This document shows, piece by piece, positions 50,632 through 59,637 of a stretch of DNA of 64,000 nucleotides; position 1 is the stretch's first letter, and the number at the start of each line of letters is the position of its first letter. The notes beneath the pieces are model-generated. The model had not been told where the DNA came from. It did not search any database and worked only from the letters and a program-made list of their open reading frames with translations. The stretch is from DATLFA01 sp035525225 (GTDB lineage Bacteria > Actinomycetota > Acidimicrobiia > Acidimicrobiales > WLNW01), in NCBI GenBank assembly GCA_035525225.1, contig DATLFA010000010.1, forward strand, positions 1 through 64,000, in the 5' to 3' direction. Both the position numbers and the translations under genes were made by a program.

Positions 50632-52281
50632 TCAGGTCTTGTTTTGGGCGAGGAAGTTGAGCACGTCGGCGCGGGTCAACACGCCGATCGGGTGACCGCC
50701 GTCGAGCACGAGCACTGCCGGCGCCGCTTCGAGGCGTTCGACGGCCAAGCTCACCGGCTCACCGATACCGATCGCGGGCAGTGGCGGATCCATCGCGTCG
50801 CCGACCGGCTTGTCGAGGATGGTCGGGTCGTGAAAGGCCCGCTCCATGAGCCCGCGGTCATGCACCGCGCCGACGACCTCGGCGGCCGCCAACGGAAGCT
50901 CGGCTTTGACGACGGGGACCTGTGAGATGGAGAACTCGCGCAACAGCGAGATGACATCTCGAGCCAGTTCGTCGGGATGCACGTGTACGAGTGCGGGGAT
51001 GCGACCACCCTTACGGGCGAGCACGTCGCGGACGGTATGCCCATGCGAGCGGAGGAAGCCGAAGTCGGCGAGCCACGTGTCGTCGTAGAGCTTGGACAGA
51101 TAGCCGCGGCCGCTGTCGGGGATGAGCACGACGACGACGGCGGACGGAGCGAGGTCGCGGCCCACCTGCAGCGCGGCCCATATTGCGGTGCCCGCCGAGC
51201 CGCCGACCAGGATGCCTTCTTCGCGCGTGATACGGCGCGCGGTGAGAAACGAGTCGCTGTCGCTCACCGCGATCACGCGATCGACTACGGACGGATCGTA
51301 GGTGCCGGGCCAGAAGTCCTCGCCGATCCCTTCGACCAGATACGGGCGACCGGTGCCGCCGGAATACACCGAACCTTCGGGGTCGGCACCGATGATCTGT
51401 ATGTCCGGGTTCTGTGACTTCAGGTAGCGCGCAACACCGGTGATGGTGCCGCCCGTGCCGACGCCCGCGACGAAATGCGTGATGCGTCCGGCAGTCTGCT
51501 GCCACAACTCGGGCCCGGTGGTGAGCTCGTGCGACAAAGGGTTGTCTTGGTTCTGATACTGATCGGGTTTGTACGCGCCGGGGATCTCTCGCGCCAGCCG
51601 ATCCGACACCGAGTAGTACGAATCAGGATGCTCCGGCGCGACCGTCGTCGGGCACACCACGACTTCGGCGCCGTATGCGCGCAGCAACGAAACCTTCTCG
51701 GACGCAACTTTGTCCGGTACGACGAACACACAGCGATAACGCCGGCGCGCCGCGACGATCGCGAGACCGACGCCCGTATTGCCCGATGTCGGCTCGACGA
51801 TGGTGCCACCCGGGCCGAGCAAGCCGGCGCGTTCGGCAGCTTCGATCATGGCCAGCGCGGGGCGGTCCTTGACGCTGCCGCCGGGATTCATGAACTCGAG
51901 CTTGCCCAGCAGATGACACCCGAGGTCGCGGCCGATGACGTCGAGACGTACGAGTGGCGTGTTGCCGACGAGATCGAGCAGCGATTGCGCCGTGGCCATC
52001 GGTGCGCCGTGATCGGTGATGGGCACCACGTCGATGTCGTCGAGATGCACGTCGTCGTCGGTATGAAACGTGACCGGCAGTCCGGCGCGATGGAGCGCGA
52101 CCGCTAGGCGTTTCGAGTCTTCGCCGGCGCCGAGTATGCCGACTTCGCGAGGTATGCGCCCGCGCAGCTCCGCGATCAGCGACGGCGTGGCCTCACCGTC
52201 ATCGAGGTGAGTGACGTGACGTGCCCGGGCCGCGAGGCGCGGCGGCACTGCAATCGCACCGACGACGACGAGTACGTCCAC
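50632..52281 (-). CDS. cystathionine beta-synthase with N-terminal extension
   Basis: PLP enzyme joining serine (or acetylserine) and homocysteine. The core starts MATAQSLLDLVGNTPLVRLD and carries NPGGSVKDRP (PLP lysine), SGNTGVGLA and GVGTGGTITG. Two C-terminal CBS domains follow, the last ending IGVLTRADVLNFLAQ. From the ATG at 51999 the length is 455 aa, the usual size. The frame is open and looks coding for 94 more residues to a GTG at 52281 (DVLVVVGAIAVPPRLAARARH...ILGAGEDSKRLA), a possible small Rossmann-like extension. I annotate the longer form but the start is uncertain. Confidence 0.9.
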   Translation of the reverse strand: MDVLVVVGAIAVPPRLAARARHVTHLDDGEATPSLIAELRGRIPREVGILGAGEDSKRLAVALHRAGLPVTFHTDDDVHLDDIDVVPITDHGAPMATAQSLLDLVGNTPLVRLDVIGRDLGCHLLGKLEFMNPGGSVKDRPALAMIEAAERAGLLGPGGTIVEPTSGNTGVGLAIVAARRRYRCVFVVPDKVASEKVSLLRAYGAEVVVCPTTVAPEHPDSYYSVSDRLAREIPGAYKPDQYQNQDNPLSHELTTGPELWQQTAGRITHFVAGVGTGGTITGVARYLKSQNPDIQIIGADPEGSVYSGGTGRPYLVEGIGEDFWPGTYDPSVVDRVIAVSDSDSFLTARRITREEGILVGGSAGTAIWAALQVGRDLAPSAVVVVLIPDSGRGYLSKLYDDTWLADFGFLRSHGHTVRDVLARKGGRIPALVHVHPDELARDVISLLREFSISQVPVVKAELPLAAAEVVGAVHDRGLMERAFHDPTILDKPVGDAMDPPLPAIGIGEPVSLAVERLEAAPAVLVLDGGHPIGVLTRADVLNFLAQNKT

Positions 52282-52308
52282 GGCGCGAGCGTAGCGGGAT
52301 CGGACGCG

Positions 52309-52343
52309 ACGAGGGCCCGGAGACCATGCCGCCGGGCCCTCGT
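52309..52343 (-). terminator. 12-bp GC stem-loop after the ABC binding-protein gene
   Basis: acgagggcccgg (52309-52320) and ccgggccctcgt (52332-52343) pair perfectly around 11 nt. In the minus direction it begins 17 bp beyond the binding-protein stop and ends 27 bp before the cbs start, fitting a terminator without T-tract. Confidence 0.7.
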
Positions 52344-52360
52344 ACGTCACAGATATGCGT

Positions 52361-54046
52361 CTACTTCGACATCCACGCTTTGTCGTAGTGCGTGACTGCC
52401 TGCGCGGTGCGGACGATGCCCTGCACCTTGGCACTGTGGATCACGGCCTGCGGGATGTAGGTGATCACCAACGCCGGCGCGTCGCGGACCCACACCTCAG
52501 AGATGGTCTTGTACGCCGCGATCTTCTTGGCGTCGGTGTCCGCCACCCGCAGCGCCTCGATACCCGCATCCATCTCGGGGCTGCTGTAGCCGTAGCGCTT
52601 GGCGCCGCTGCCGAACGAGCCGAGTAGCTGCGTGTAGTTGCCGTCGGACTCGTCGCTCATGGCCAGACCCCAGTTGGCGAGGTCGAAGTCACGTTGGGTG
52701 AGCACCTTGGCCACCACGCCGTTGATGTCGGTGTCGTTGGATGCCTGCACGTCCATGCCGACCGCCTGGAGTTGCGGCGCGACCGCCTGCGTCCACGAGA
52801 CGTTGGTCGGGTCGTTACCACCGATCAGGCGGATCTTGCCGTCCCAGCCCGCGGCCTTGGCCACACCGACGAGGCGCCGGGCTTCGGCTTGGTCGTACTT
52901 GGGCCCCGCAACCTTCGGGTCGTACTGGAAGTTGTGGTACGGCGCGGTGTTGGGATCGCCGACGCCTTGATACGCACGGTCGACCACGACCTTCGGATCG
53001 ATCGCGTGGGCAACCGCCCTGCGCACGTTGACGTCACGTGTCGCCGTCTTGGTCTGCACCGTCGCACCCGCGGCCTGCCCGGCGCACGCAGGCACCGCGG
53101 CGGTGGTGGCACCGCAGGTGATGTCGATACCCGAGTTCATGATGAGCAAGTTGCCACCGATCTGCGGGATGTCGACTCGCCCGAAGCCGTCCTTCTCGGA
53201 CTGCGCGTAGATCGCCGGGTCGCGCATCAACGCAGCCTGCAACGTGTTGGTCTTCAACGCGTCGTAGGTGGATTGAGGGTTGTTCAAGTTCACGAACTTC
53301 ATGCCGTCGAGGTAGACCTCGCCACCGTGGTAGTTCGGGTTGCGCTCGAGCTCGATCGACTCGCCGGGCTTGTAGGACTTGAGCTTGAACGGGCCTGCGC
53401 CGGCGTCACCAGGGTTGGTGCTGAACGCCTTGGCATCGGCTGTCTTATTGAATGCCGTGGGCGAATAGATCATGCCCGGCACGTGGCTCATCAGGTACGG
53501 AAACCCCGCCCAGCCGATCTTGAGCTTGTAGGTCACGGTCAGTGCATCGGTGACCGTGATCGTGTCGATGAAGTTGGCCATCTGGCCCCGCACGGAGGCA
53601 TTGCCTTCCTTTAGCTGCCGCTCCTGGACGAACTTCACGGCGTCGGCGTTGTAGTCGGTGCCGTCGGTGAACTTGATGCCCGACTTCAGCTTCAACGTCC
53701 ATTGTGTGAAGTCGGCGTTGGGCGTCATGCTCTCGGCGGTGCGGCCGACGTATTTCCCGGTCGCGTGGTCGAGGCGCATGATCGTGTCGTACAGCGCCGC
53801 GTTCTCGATACCGCCGACGGTGCCGCCACCTGCGAGGGTCGCCGGGTCGAGCCCGCCCTCCTTGCTGAACTGGCCGAAGGTGAGGATGCCCCCCTTGACC
53901 GGTGCCAGCGTCGTGGCAGCGCCACCAGCGGTAGTGCTCGATCCGGGCTGGCCTATGTCGCCGCTGTCGCCGCTGTCATCACCGCACGCCGCTGCGACAA
54001 GTGTCACCGCGAGCGCGAGCGCGAGAAATCGCGTTGTTCGTTTCAT
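52361..54046 (-). CDS. ABC transporter peptide-type substrate-binding lipoprotein
   Basis: 561-aa extracellular solute-binding protein, family 5 (peptide/nickel type). The signal peptide MKRTTRFLALALAVTLVAAAC ends in a lipobox (VAAAC), so it is a lipoprotein. A Gly/Ser/Asp/Thr linker precedes the domain with GGILTFGQF, LYDTIMRLDHATGKYV and GAGPFKLKSYKPGESIELERNPNY, all typical of the family. The ATG at 54046 follows GAGGGG. No permease or ATPase gene is adjacent, so its transporter partner must be elsewhere. It is divergent from the amidohydrolase at 54178. Confidence 0.92.
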   Translation of the reverse strand: MKRTTRFLALALAVTLVAAACGDDSGDSGDIGQPGSSTTAGGAATTLAPVKGGILTFGQFSKEGGLDPATLAGGGTVGGIENAALYDTIMRLDHATGKYVGRTAESMTPNADFTQWTLKLKSGIKFTDGTDYNADAVKFVQERQLKEGNASVRGQMANFIDTITVTDALTVTYKLKIGWAGFPYLMSHVPGMIYSPTAFNKTADAKAFSTNPGDAGAGPFKLKSYKPGESIELERNPNYHGGEVYLDGMKFVNLNNPQSTYDALKTNTLQAALMRDPAIYAQSEKDGFGRVDIPQIGGNLLIMNSGIDITCGATTAAVPACAGQAAGATVQTKTATRDVNVRRAVAHAIDPKVVVDRAYQGVGDPNTAPYHNFQYDPKVAGPKYDQAEARRLVGVAKAAGWDGKIRLIGGNDPTNVSWTQAVAPQLQAVGMDVQASNDTDINGVVAKVLTQRDFDLANWGLAMSDESDGNYTQLLGSFGSGAKRYGYSSPEMDAGIEALRVADTDAKKIAAYKTISEVWVRDAPALVITYIPQAVIHSAKVQGIVRTAQAVTHYDKAWMSK

Positions 54047-54177
54047 GAAACCCCTCATTTTGGATATTGCCCCCGGAGGGCCGCCACGCAGCCTACCGAC
54101 GCGGTGCGTCCTCGCCCACGCGGCCGCGTGTGACACGCGATCGTCAGCGTGCATATGACGTGTGGCAGAGTCGAACG

Positions 54178-55638
54178 ATGGCAGTTGATTCGCAGGTTGT
54201 ACGCCAGGGCCTTGGCTATCCGGTGATCGACATCGATGGTCATCTGGTCGAGCACGTACCAGAGGTTGTGCCGTTCGTGCGCGAGCACTTGTCGCGTCCG
54301 TTGTTCGATCGTTGGATCGGTGGTGAGTTCACTCATCTGTTCGCGGTCACCGGCGCGAACAACGCAGAGCGCGCCCGCACGCGTTTGCCCCAAGCGGGAT
54401 GGTGGGGCGCGCCGACGGCCAACACACTCGACCGCGCGACGGCGATGCTGCCCGGTCTTCTCTATGACCGCATGGACGAATTGGGATTCGATTTGACCGT
54501 GCTCTATCCGACCGTGGGTTTCGGCATTGCCGGTGTACCCGACGTCGATCTTCGCCGTGGCTTGTGCGCGGGATGGAACGCGTATCTCGCGTCAGTGGTC
54601 GCGCCCGATCGCGATCGCATCCGCGTCGCCGGTGTGATCCCCATGCACACTCCCGAAGAAGCAGTGGCCGAGCTCGAACACTGCCACTCACTCGGAATCG
54701 ATGTTGCCGGTCTGCCTCATGGCGTGGTGCGCCGCATCGCCCAGCCACTCGACGCCACGGTGGCGTTCGCGTGGCCCGGAGCGACGCACTGGCTCGACAC
54801 CTACGGTCTCGACAGTGCGTACGACTACGACGCGGTGTGGCAGCGTTGCCGCGAGTTGCGCCTGCCGGTCACGTTCCATGGCGGTTTGGCGTTCGACAGC
54901 CGGCACATGCAGTCACCGTCGAACTTCGTCTGGAACCACCTCGGCCTGCACGCGTCGATGATGTTCCAGGTCGCGCGCAGCCTCGTGCTCGGCGGCGTGA
55001 CGCAGCGATTCGCCGACCTGTCGTTCGCCTTTCTCGAGTGCGGGGTGGCATGGGCCGCGTCGTTCGCCAGTGACCTCGTCGAGCATTGGGAGCGGCGCTC
55101 GGCCGAAGGCCTAGGGGCGACGGACCCCGAGCGGCTCGATGTCGCGCTGCTCGCCGAGTTGTTCGCACGTTACGGCCGGTCGACCGACGGGCTCGCACGG
55201 CTCGCCGCGCCGGGTGGCCCGCCGGAGGACGAGCGCGACGACTTCGCGCGTACCAACGCGACATCGGCCGAGGAACTGGTCGCGCTGTTGTCGGGACCGT
55301 GCTTCTTCGGTTGCGAGGCCGACGACGCGATGGTGGCGACCGCTTTCTCACCCGCGCTACCGCCGGGAACACGGCTGCAGGCAGCGCTGAGCTCTGACCT
55401 CGGCCACTGGGACGTCGATGGCATCGCCAAGGTGCTGAAGCACGCGTGGGCGCATGTCGAACGGGGGACCCTGACCGAGCGCGACTTCCGCGACTTCGTC
55501 TTCGTCAATCCCGCGCGCCTGTACCTGCGCGCGAACCCGAGCTTCTTCGACGGGACGCCTGTTGAGTCACACCTACTGTCCGCTCCGGGGGCCGCTCGGG
55601 CCCTACCAGAGATCCTCGATCAACGGCAGGACCTCTGA
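54178..55638 (+). CDS. amidohydrolase family 2 (long form)
   Basis: 486-aa member of the ACMSD-like amidohydrolases. The first motif is YPVIDIDGHLVEHVPEVVPF, then PVTFHGGLAFDSRH, FAFLECGVAWAASF (glutamate motif) and, later, FFGCEADDAM in place of the usual WxSDxP segment. It is longer than its relatives here, with an insertion of about 100 residues after position 300. The ATG at 54178 gives MAVDSQVVRQGL. No clear ribosome site was seen. Its 3' end overlaps the convergent LLM gene by 36 bp. Confidence 0.85.
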   Translation: MAVDSQVVRQGLGYPVIDIDGHLVEHVPEVVPFVREHLSRPLFDRWIGGEFTHLFAVTGANNAERARTRLPQAGWWGAPTANTLDRATAMLPGLLYDRMDELGFDLTVLYPTVGFGIAGVPDVDLRRGLCAGWNAYLASVVAPDRDRIRVAGVIPMHTPEEAVAELEHCHSLGIDVAGLPHGVVRRIAQPLDATVAFAWPGATHWLDTYGLDSAYDYDAVWQRCRELRLPVTFHGGLAFDSRHMQSPSNFVWNHLGLHASMMFQVARSLVLGGVTQRFADLSFAFLECGVAWAASFASDLVEHWERRSAEGLGATDPERLDVALLAELFARYGRSTDGLARLAAPGGPPEDERDDFARTNATSAEELVALLSGPCFFGCEADDAMVATAFSPALPPGTRLQAALSSDLGHWDVDGIAKVLKHAWAHVERGTLTERDFRDFVFVNPARLYLRANPSFFDGTPVESHLLSAPGAARALPEILDQRQDL

Positions 55639-56628
55639 CTCGAATCGATCGACTTGATCGACCAATGATTCGGTGGTGGGGCCCGGCGGTGGCGCGAGTT
55701 GCAGATGGTCGACACCCGCGTCGTGGTACGCGCGGATACCAGCCGCCACTCGCTCAGGTGAACCGATGCATATCTGGTCGCCGCCGTCGCTGTCGGTGAC
55801 CCGGTAACGCACGCGGTGCGCGAATGTGAACCCGCTCTCGGTGCGCCCGTTGGCGTGGAGAAGTTCGACGACGCGCTTGCGGCCGGCGATGAATTCTTCA
55901 GGTGGTTGGTAGACCGCGAGCCAACCATCGCCACGTTTGGCGGCGCGGCGCAGCGCCGGACCCGAAACGCCGCCGATCCAGATCGGGATCGGTGATTGCA
56001 CCGGCTTGGGTAAGAACCGTAGACCGGGTTCGAGGTGATAACGCTCACCGTCGAAGCGCGGTTCGTCGTCGCGCCACAGCACCCGCATCAGGTCGATGTA
56101 CTCGTCGGTCGCCTTGCCCCGATGCTCGTAGTCGGCTTCGACCGCGTCGAACGCTTCTTTCAACCAGCCGACGCCGGCACCGATGGTGATACGCCCACCG
56201 GTGAGCACATCGATCGTCGAGATCATCTTCGCCGCGATCACGGGATTGCGATAGGGGATGACCAGCACGCCTACGCCGATGCGACAGCGCGTGGTGAGCG
56301 CCCCGAGGAACGCCATCGTGGCGAGCGCTTCGTAGATCGGGTCGTCGGCGCGCACGGCCGTGCCTTCGTGTTGCGCGCTCGCCGGTTGGTCGTCGCCTTG
56401 GCCGATGTTCGGTTGGTAGTTGAGCGGGTGCTCGACTGCCGAAACCGGTGGGAACACGAGGTGATCGGCGATCCAGATCGTGTGGAAACCGACCTCTTCG
56501 GCGCGCGCGCTCAACCGCCGGAAGGTCTCGGGATTGATCGCCAACGTGGCATTGAATGGTTCGCCGCCGCCGTACGCCTCGAGCCCCAGGCCGTGATGCA
56601 CGTTGGGAATGTCGAGACCGAATTGCAA
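55603..56628 (-). CDS. LLM-class F420-dependent oxidoreductase
   Basis: 341-aa luciferase-like protein (QFGLDIPNVHHGLGL, HTIWIADHLVFP, GVGVLVIPYRNP, GGRITIGAGVGWLKEAFDA, IPIWIGGVSGPALRRAAKRGDGW). The start is a TTG at 56628, read as Met, placed where such proteins normally begin; no good ribosome site precedes it, so coupling to the upstream muconolactone-isomerase-like gene (stop 56639) is likely. An insertion around residues 65-90 (NYQPNIGQGDDQPASAQ) is unusual. The substrate is unknown. Confidence 0.9.
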   Translation of the reverse strand: MQFGLDIPNVHHGLGLEAYGGGEPFNATLAINPETFRRLSARAEEVGFHTIWIADHLVFPPVSAVEHPLNYQPNIGQGDDQPASAQHEGTAVRADDPIYEALATMAFLGALTTRCRIGVGVLVIPYRNPVIAAKMISTIDVLTGGRITIGAGVGWLKEAFDAVEADYEHRGKATDEYIDLMRVLWRDDEPRFDGERYHLEPGLRFLPKPVQSPIPIWIGGVSGPALRRAAKRGDGWLAVYQPPEEFIAGRKRVVELLHANGRTESGFTFAHRVRYRVTDSDGGDQICIGSPERVAAGIRAYHDAGVDHLQLAPPPGPTTESLVDQVDRFESEVLPLIEDLW

Positions 56629-56638
56629 GAGGAGCTTC

Positions 56639-56923
56639 TTACTCGCCGTCTTCGATGGGATGGTGCGCGAGTGCGATCACTTCGATCTTGAGCCAGTGGA
56701 AGACGGGCAGCGTCTCGAGGTCGAGTTGCAGTGCTGCCGCATCGGCGGCGTGGCGGATCGACACGGTGCGCCACGGTGCGCCCGGGATCCGCCAGATGCG
56801 CTCGATCGAACCTTCGCGTTTCAGTTCGAAGCCGCGCTGGCGTTCGGCCTTGAAGAGTCGATCGCGCTCGGCGGGGTCGACACCCGCGGGCAAGTTCAGT
56901 TCGGTGGTCACCAAGAATTCCAT
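56639..56923 (-). CDS. muconolactone isomerase-like protein
   Basis: 94-aa ferredoxin-like protein of the muconolactone delta-isomerase family: MEFLVTTELNLPAGVD, ERQRGFELKREGSIERIWRIPG, and LPVFHWLKIEVIALAHHP closely follow the family pattern. True enzymes act in the catechol branch of beta-ketoadipate degradation. No other catechol-pathway genes are next to it, so an accessory role with the LLM oxidoreductase is equally possible. An AAGGA site precedes the ATG. It starts an operon with the LLM gene at 55603. Confidence 0.85.
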   Translation of the reverse strand: MEFLVTTELNLPAGVDPAERDRLFKAERQRGFELKREGSIERIWRIPGAPWRTVSIRHAADAAALQLDLETLPVFHWLKIEVIALAHHPIEDGE

Positions 56924-56937
56924 GTCACATCCTTCGT

Positions 56938-57032
56938 GATCGGCACCCTACGCGGGACCAAGCGCAGCGGGCAAGACAGTGCGCAGGGGCAAAGCAGTCG
57001 ACGTTTGCGCGGTAGCCATTAGGGTGCCGATC
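56938..57032. promoter_or_regulatory. divergent promoters carrying the same 13-bp element
   Basis: gatcggcacccta (56938-56950) is the exact reverse complement of tagggtgccgatc (57020-57032). Each copy has TAGGGT, a possible TANNNT -10 element, at the correct distance. On the plus strand the predicted start falls on the ATG at 57033 (leaderless); on the minus strand it leaves a short leader with AAGGA. Confidence 0.6.
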
Positions 57033-57935
57033 ATGACTGCCACGCTGTCGATGTTCTGCTCGCACACCGAAGCGATCGTCGGCGCGCGCGGCGAACGATT
57101 GGTCGAACTCGCGACGTTGATGGAGCAAGCCGGCGCGGATCAGATCGTCTTCAGCGAGCATGTCGTTCTCGGTCCCGATCTCGAGATGCACGGCGGCGCG
57201 GCGTTTCCGTTCGCCGTCGACCACAACTATCCCGAGCCGCTGATCACGCTTTCCGCGATCGCGGGCGCGACACGACGGTTGCGATTGTCGACGGGCATTC
57301 TCATCGCACCGATGCGCCCTGCGGTGTTGCTGGCGAAGATGGCCGCGACGCTCGACATGGTGTCGGGTGGGCGCTTCGACCTCGGCCTCGGTGCGGGATG
57401 GCATGCGGCAGAGTTGCGCTCCGCCGGCCAAGACCCTGCACACGCGATGCAGACGATGGAAGACACCCTCGGCGCGTGCCGGGCGCTGTGGGCCGGGGGC
57501 CCGGCATCGTTCCATTCCGGGTCGGTCTCCTTCGATGGCCTCTATTGTTATCCCCGCCCGGCGAGTGGCGCCGCGCTGCCCGTGTGGCTTGCCGGACCGT
57601 GTGCGAAGTCCACCTTCCGGCGCATCGCCCGGCTCGGTGACGGCTGGGTCCCGTTCGGCAACGTGACCGTCGACGCCATCGCCCGTGGCTCGGCGATGCT
57701 CGACGAAGCCGCGGCCGCAGAGGGACGCGACCGCGCCTCGTTCGGCATTCGTGCGTCGTTGCCGATCGGCACCGGCACGCCCCGCGAACGACTCGACTAC
57801 GCGCTCGCCGCCGCCCCCGAATTCATCGCCGCCGGTGCGACCGCGTTGCAATTGCCGCTGTCACGGCTGGCGGACGACTTCGACACCGCGTTCGAGCTCA
57901 CTTCACGCGCCGCGCGAGAGATCCACGCGCTGTAG
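57033..57935 (+). CDS. LLM-class F420-dependent oxidoreductase
   Basis: 300-aa luciferase-like oxidoreductase from the ATG at 57033 (MTATLSMFCSHTE). Family signs are QIVFSEHVVLGPD, LSTGILIAPMRPAVLLAKMAATLDMVSGGRFDLGLGAGWH and LARLGDGW-like segments. The TAGGGT element 7 bp before the start suggests a leaderless mRNA. It ends 8 bp before the convergent amidohydrolase stop. The substrate is unknown. Its divergent neighbour, the muconolactone-isomerase-like operon with another LLM gene, is probably co-expressed through the shared promoter element. Confidence 0.9.
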   Translation: MTATLSMFCSHTEAIVGARGERLVELATLMEQAGADQIVFSEHVVLGPDLEMHGGAAFPFAVDHNYPEPLITLSAIAGATRRLRLSTGILIAPMRPAVLLAKMAATLDMVSGGRFDLGLGAGWHAAELRSAGQDPAHAMQTMEDTLGACRALWAGGPASFHSGSVSFDGLYCYPRPASGAALPVWLAGPCAKSTFRRIARLGDGWVPFGNVTVDAIARGSAMLDEAAAAEGRDRASFGIRASLPIGTGTPRERLDYALAAAPEFIAAGATALQLPLSRLADDFDTAFELTSRAAREIHAL

Positions 57936-57943
57936 CGCTGCTG

Positions 57944-59053
57944 TTAGACGCTGATGCCGTAGAGCTTGGCCGCGTTGTCGCGGACGATCTTGCGCTGATC
58001 AGCGGCAGAGAGCCCGGCGAGGTTCTCGTCGATGAACTTGCGCGAGTGCGGATACGTCGAAGCCAGGTGCGGGAAATCGCTCGACCACATGATGTTGTCG
58101 ACACTCATCGTCGAGGTGGTCGAGGCGAACATGGGGTCTTCGATGAACGTCGCGTAAAACTGGCGGTTGAAGTAGTCGCTCGGCTTCATCGGCAGGTTCA
58201 CCGGTGACATGGTGTGCAGCTTCTCGTGCAGTTGGTCCATGCGCCACAGATGGAACGGGATCCACGCGATCTCGTTTTCGGCGGAGATGAACTTCAACGT
58301 CGGGAACTTCTCGAGCACTCCGTGGATGATGAGGTCGGTCATGGTCCGCGCGACCTCTTGGTAGAGCAAGATGCTGCGGAACAACATGTCGCCCCGCGCG
58401 GGGTCGGAGTTCTGGCGCTTGGACGTGAGGCTGTGCAGCGACATCTTCATGTCGAGCTCTTGCGCAGCGGCCCAGAACGGTTCGTAGGTCGGATGGCTGT
58501 ACGGCAGATCTTCGGGCGGCTCTGCCCAGATCATTGCGCCCTTGAGTCCTTTGGCAGCGATGCGTTTGATCTCGGTCACCGCGCGCGGCACGTCGTCGAG
58601 CGCGACGAGCCCGATGCCGATCAGTCGGTCTCGGCTCTCGCTGCAGTAGTCGGCAGCCCAGTCGTTGAAGGCGCGAAAGCACGCGTCGCGCAGGTTGCCG
58701 TCCTCGAGTGAAAACAGTTGCATGCCGTACGACGAGTACAGGACCTCGGCGATGACGCCGTCGCTCTTTTGCGCGTCGATCCGCGCTCGCGGGTCACGCA
58801 CATGTTCGGGCACGGTTTCGTAGCCGCGCTCGAGCACCTCCGGAAGATCTTCCGGCGCGGTGCCCGCCGCGAAGAAGCCACCACCGGTTGCCGGCAGCAG
58901 GTCTTCGCACACCAAGAACGTGCCCTTCCGGCCGTTCACTTCGGTGACGAGCCGAGGCGCCCGGTCACGAAATTCGGCGTCGATGCGCTCCCGCCACATT
59001 TCGGGCGGCTCGACGAAATGTGAGTCGGCGGAAATGATCGCTTCTGAGGTCAT
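57944..59053 (-). CDS. amidohydrolase family 2 (ACMSD-like) hydrolase
   Basis: 369-aa TIM-barrel enzyme: IISADSHFVEPPEMWRERI (first metal motif), LKGAMIWAEPPEDL, LDMKMSLHSL, LKFISAENEIAWIPF (glutamate motif), IMWSSDFPHLASTYPHS (late aspartate). It is close in layout to the enzyme at 17396. The ATG at 59053 (MTSEAIISAD) follows GGAGAG and is preferred to another ATG four codons upstream. A role in catabolism of an aromatic or terpenoid acid is likely but unproven. Confidence 0.9.
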   Translation of the reverse strand: MTSEAIISADSHFVEPPEMWRERIDAEFRDRAPRLVTEVNGRKGTFLVCEDLLPATGGGFFAAGTAPEDLPEVLERGYETVPEHVRDPRARIDAQKSDGVIAEVLYSSYGMQLFSLEDGNLRDACFRAFNDWAADYCSESRDRLIGIGLVALDDVPRAVTEIKRIAAKGLKGAMIWAEPPEDLPYSHPTYEPFWAAAQELDMKMSLHSLTSKRQNSDPARGDMLFRSILLYQEVARTMTDLIIHGVLEKFPTLKFISAENEIAWIPFHLWRMDQLHEKLHTMSPVNLPMKPSDYFNRQFYATFIEDPMFASTTSTMSVDNIMWSSDFPHLASTYPHSRKFIDENLAGLSAADQRKIVRDNAAKLYGISV

Positions 59054-59166
59054 TTTGCTCTCCATCGGGTGAGCTGGCGCCCGGCCGCAAACGGTAGTCG
59101 CGCTACCGGTGGAATGGTAGGTGGCCTGGTCTTTCAGGCAGAAAACCCGTGGTTTTCCACAGGATC

Positions 59167-59178
59167 TTGCGCGCGCAA
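59167..59178. promoter_or_regulatory. 12-bp palindrome in the divergent region 59054-59274
   Basis: ttgcgcgcgcaa is self-complementary and lies midway between the divergent amidohydrolase and PRC-barrel genes. The surrounding 221 bp are less GC-rich than the genes and probably hold both promoters. It could bind a regulator; chance is possible. Confidence 0.35.
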
Positions 59179-59274
59179 ACGGTGACGTATACCACTCGTG
59201 CCATCCGCCACAAAGATCACCGCTATCGCTCAAATAGAGCTAAGACCACACCAGTCACTATTCAAGGAGCTCAC

Positions 59275-59574
59275 ATGTCATCTCCCGAGTTAGGACAAAT
59301 GACGGGTTGCGCAGTTATCGATCCCGATTCACAAAAGGTCGGCACCGTCAAAGACGTCGTCTACGACGACCGGACCATGGAGATGCGTTGGGCAGTGGTC
59401 GAATACGGCCTCACGCACCACCGCACGTTGGTACCGGCTTCGCAGCTCTACAAATCCGAAGACGGCAACGTCGTCACGATGCTGCACAAGGACTACATCA
59501 AGCGGGCGCCGCGGCTTCACGGCGATGTCCCGTTGACGGCCGAATGCGAGCAGTATTACGGCAGCGACGTCTAG
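59275..59574 (+). CDS. PRC-barrel domain protein
   Basis: 99-aa protein with a PRC-barrel-like fold: LGQMTGCAVIDPDSQKVGTVKDVVYDDRTMEMRWAVVEYG is the characteristic small beta-barrel signature (G..V.D.....G.V.DV..D......W..V). The ATG at 59275 has an excellent AAGGAG site 6 bp upstream. PRC-barrel proteins serve in RNA processing, photosystems and stress responses; in actinobacteria many are short stand-alone stress proteins. The relatively AT-rich upstream region suggests its own regulated promoter. Confidence 0.8.
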   Translation: MSSPELGQMTGCAVIDPDSQKVGTVKDVVYDDRTMEMRWAVVEYGLTHHRTLVPASQLYKSEDGNVVTMLHKDYIKRAPRLHGDVPLTAECEQYYGSDV

Positions 59575-59637
59575 CAGAGTCCTCATCTCTCGACCTCTGC
59601 GCCAGGGCGTCTTTGATGTCCTGACGCGGGGGTCGAC

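Noticed and set aside
56639..56923. Evidence for a full catechol/beta-ketoadipate pathway
   Set aside because: Only the muconolactone-isomerase-like gene is present; no catechol dioxygenase, cycloisomerase or enol-lactonase is nearby.
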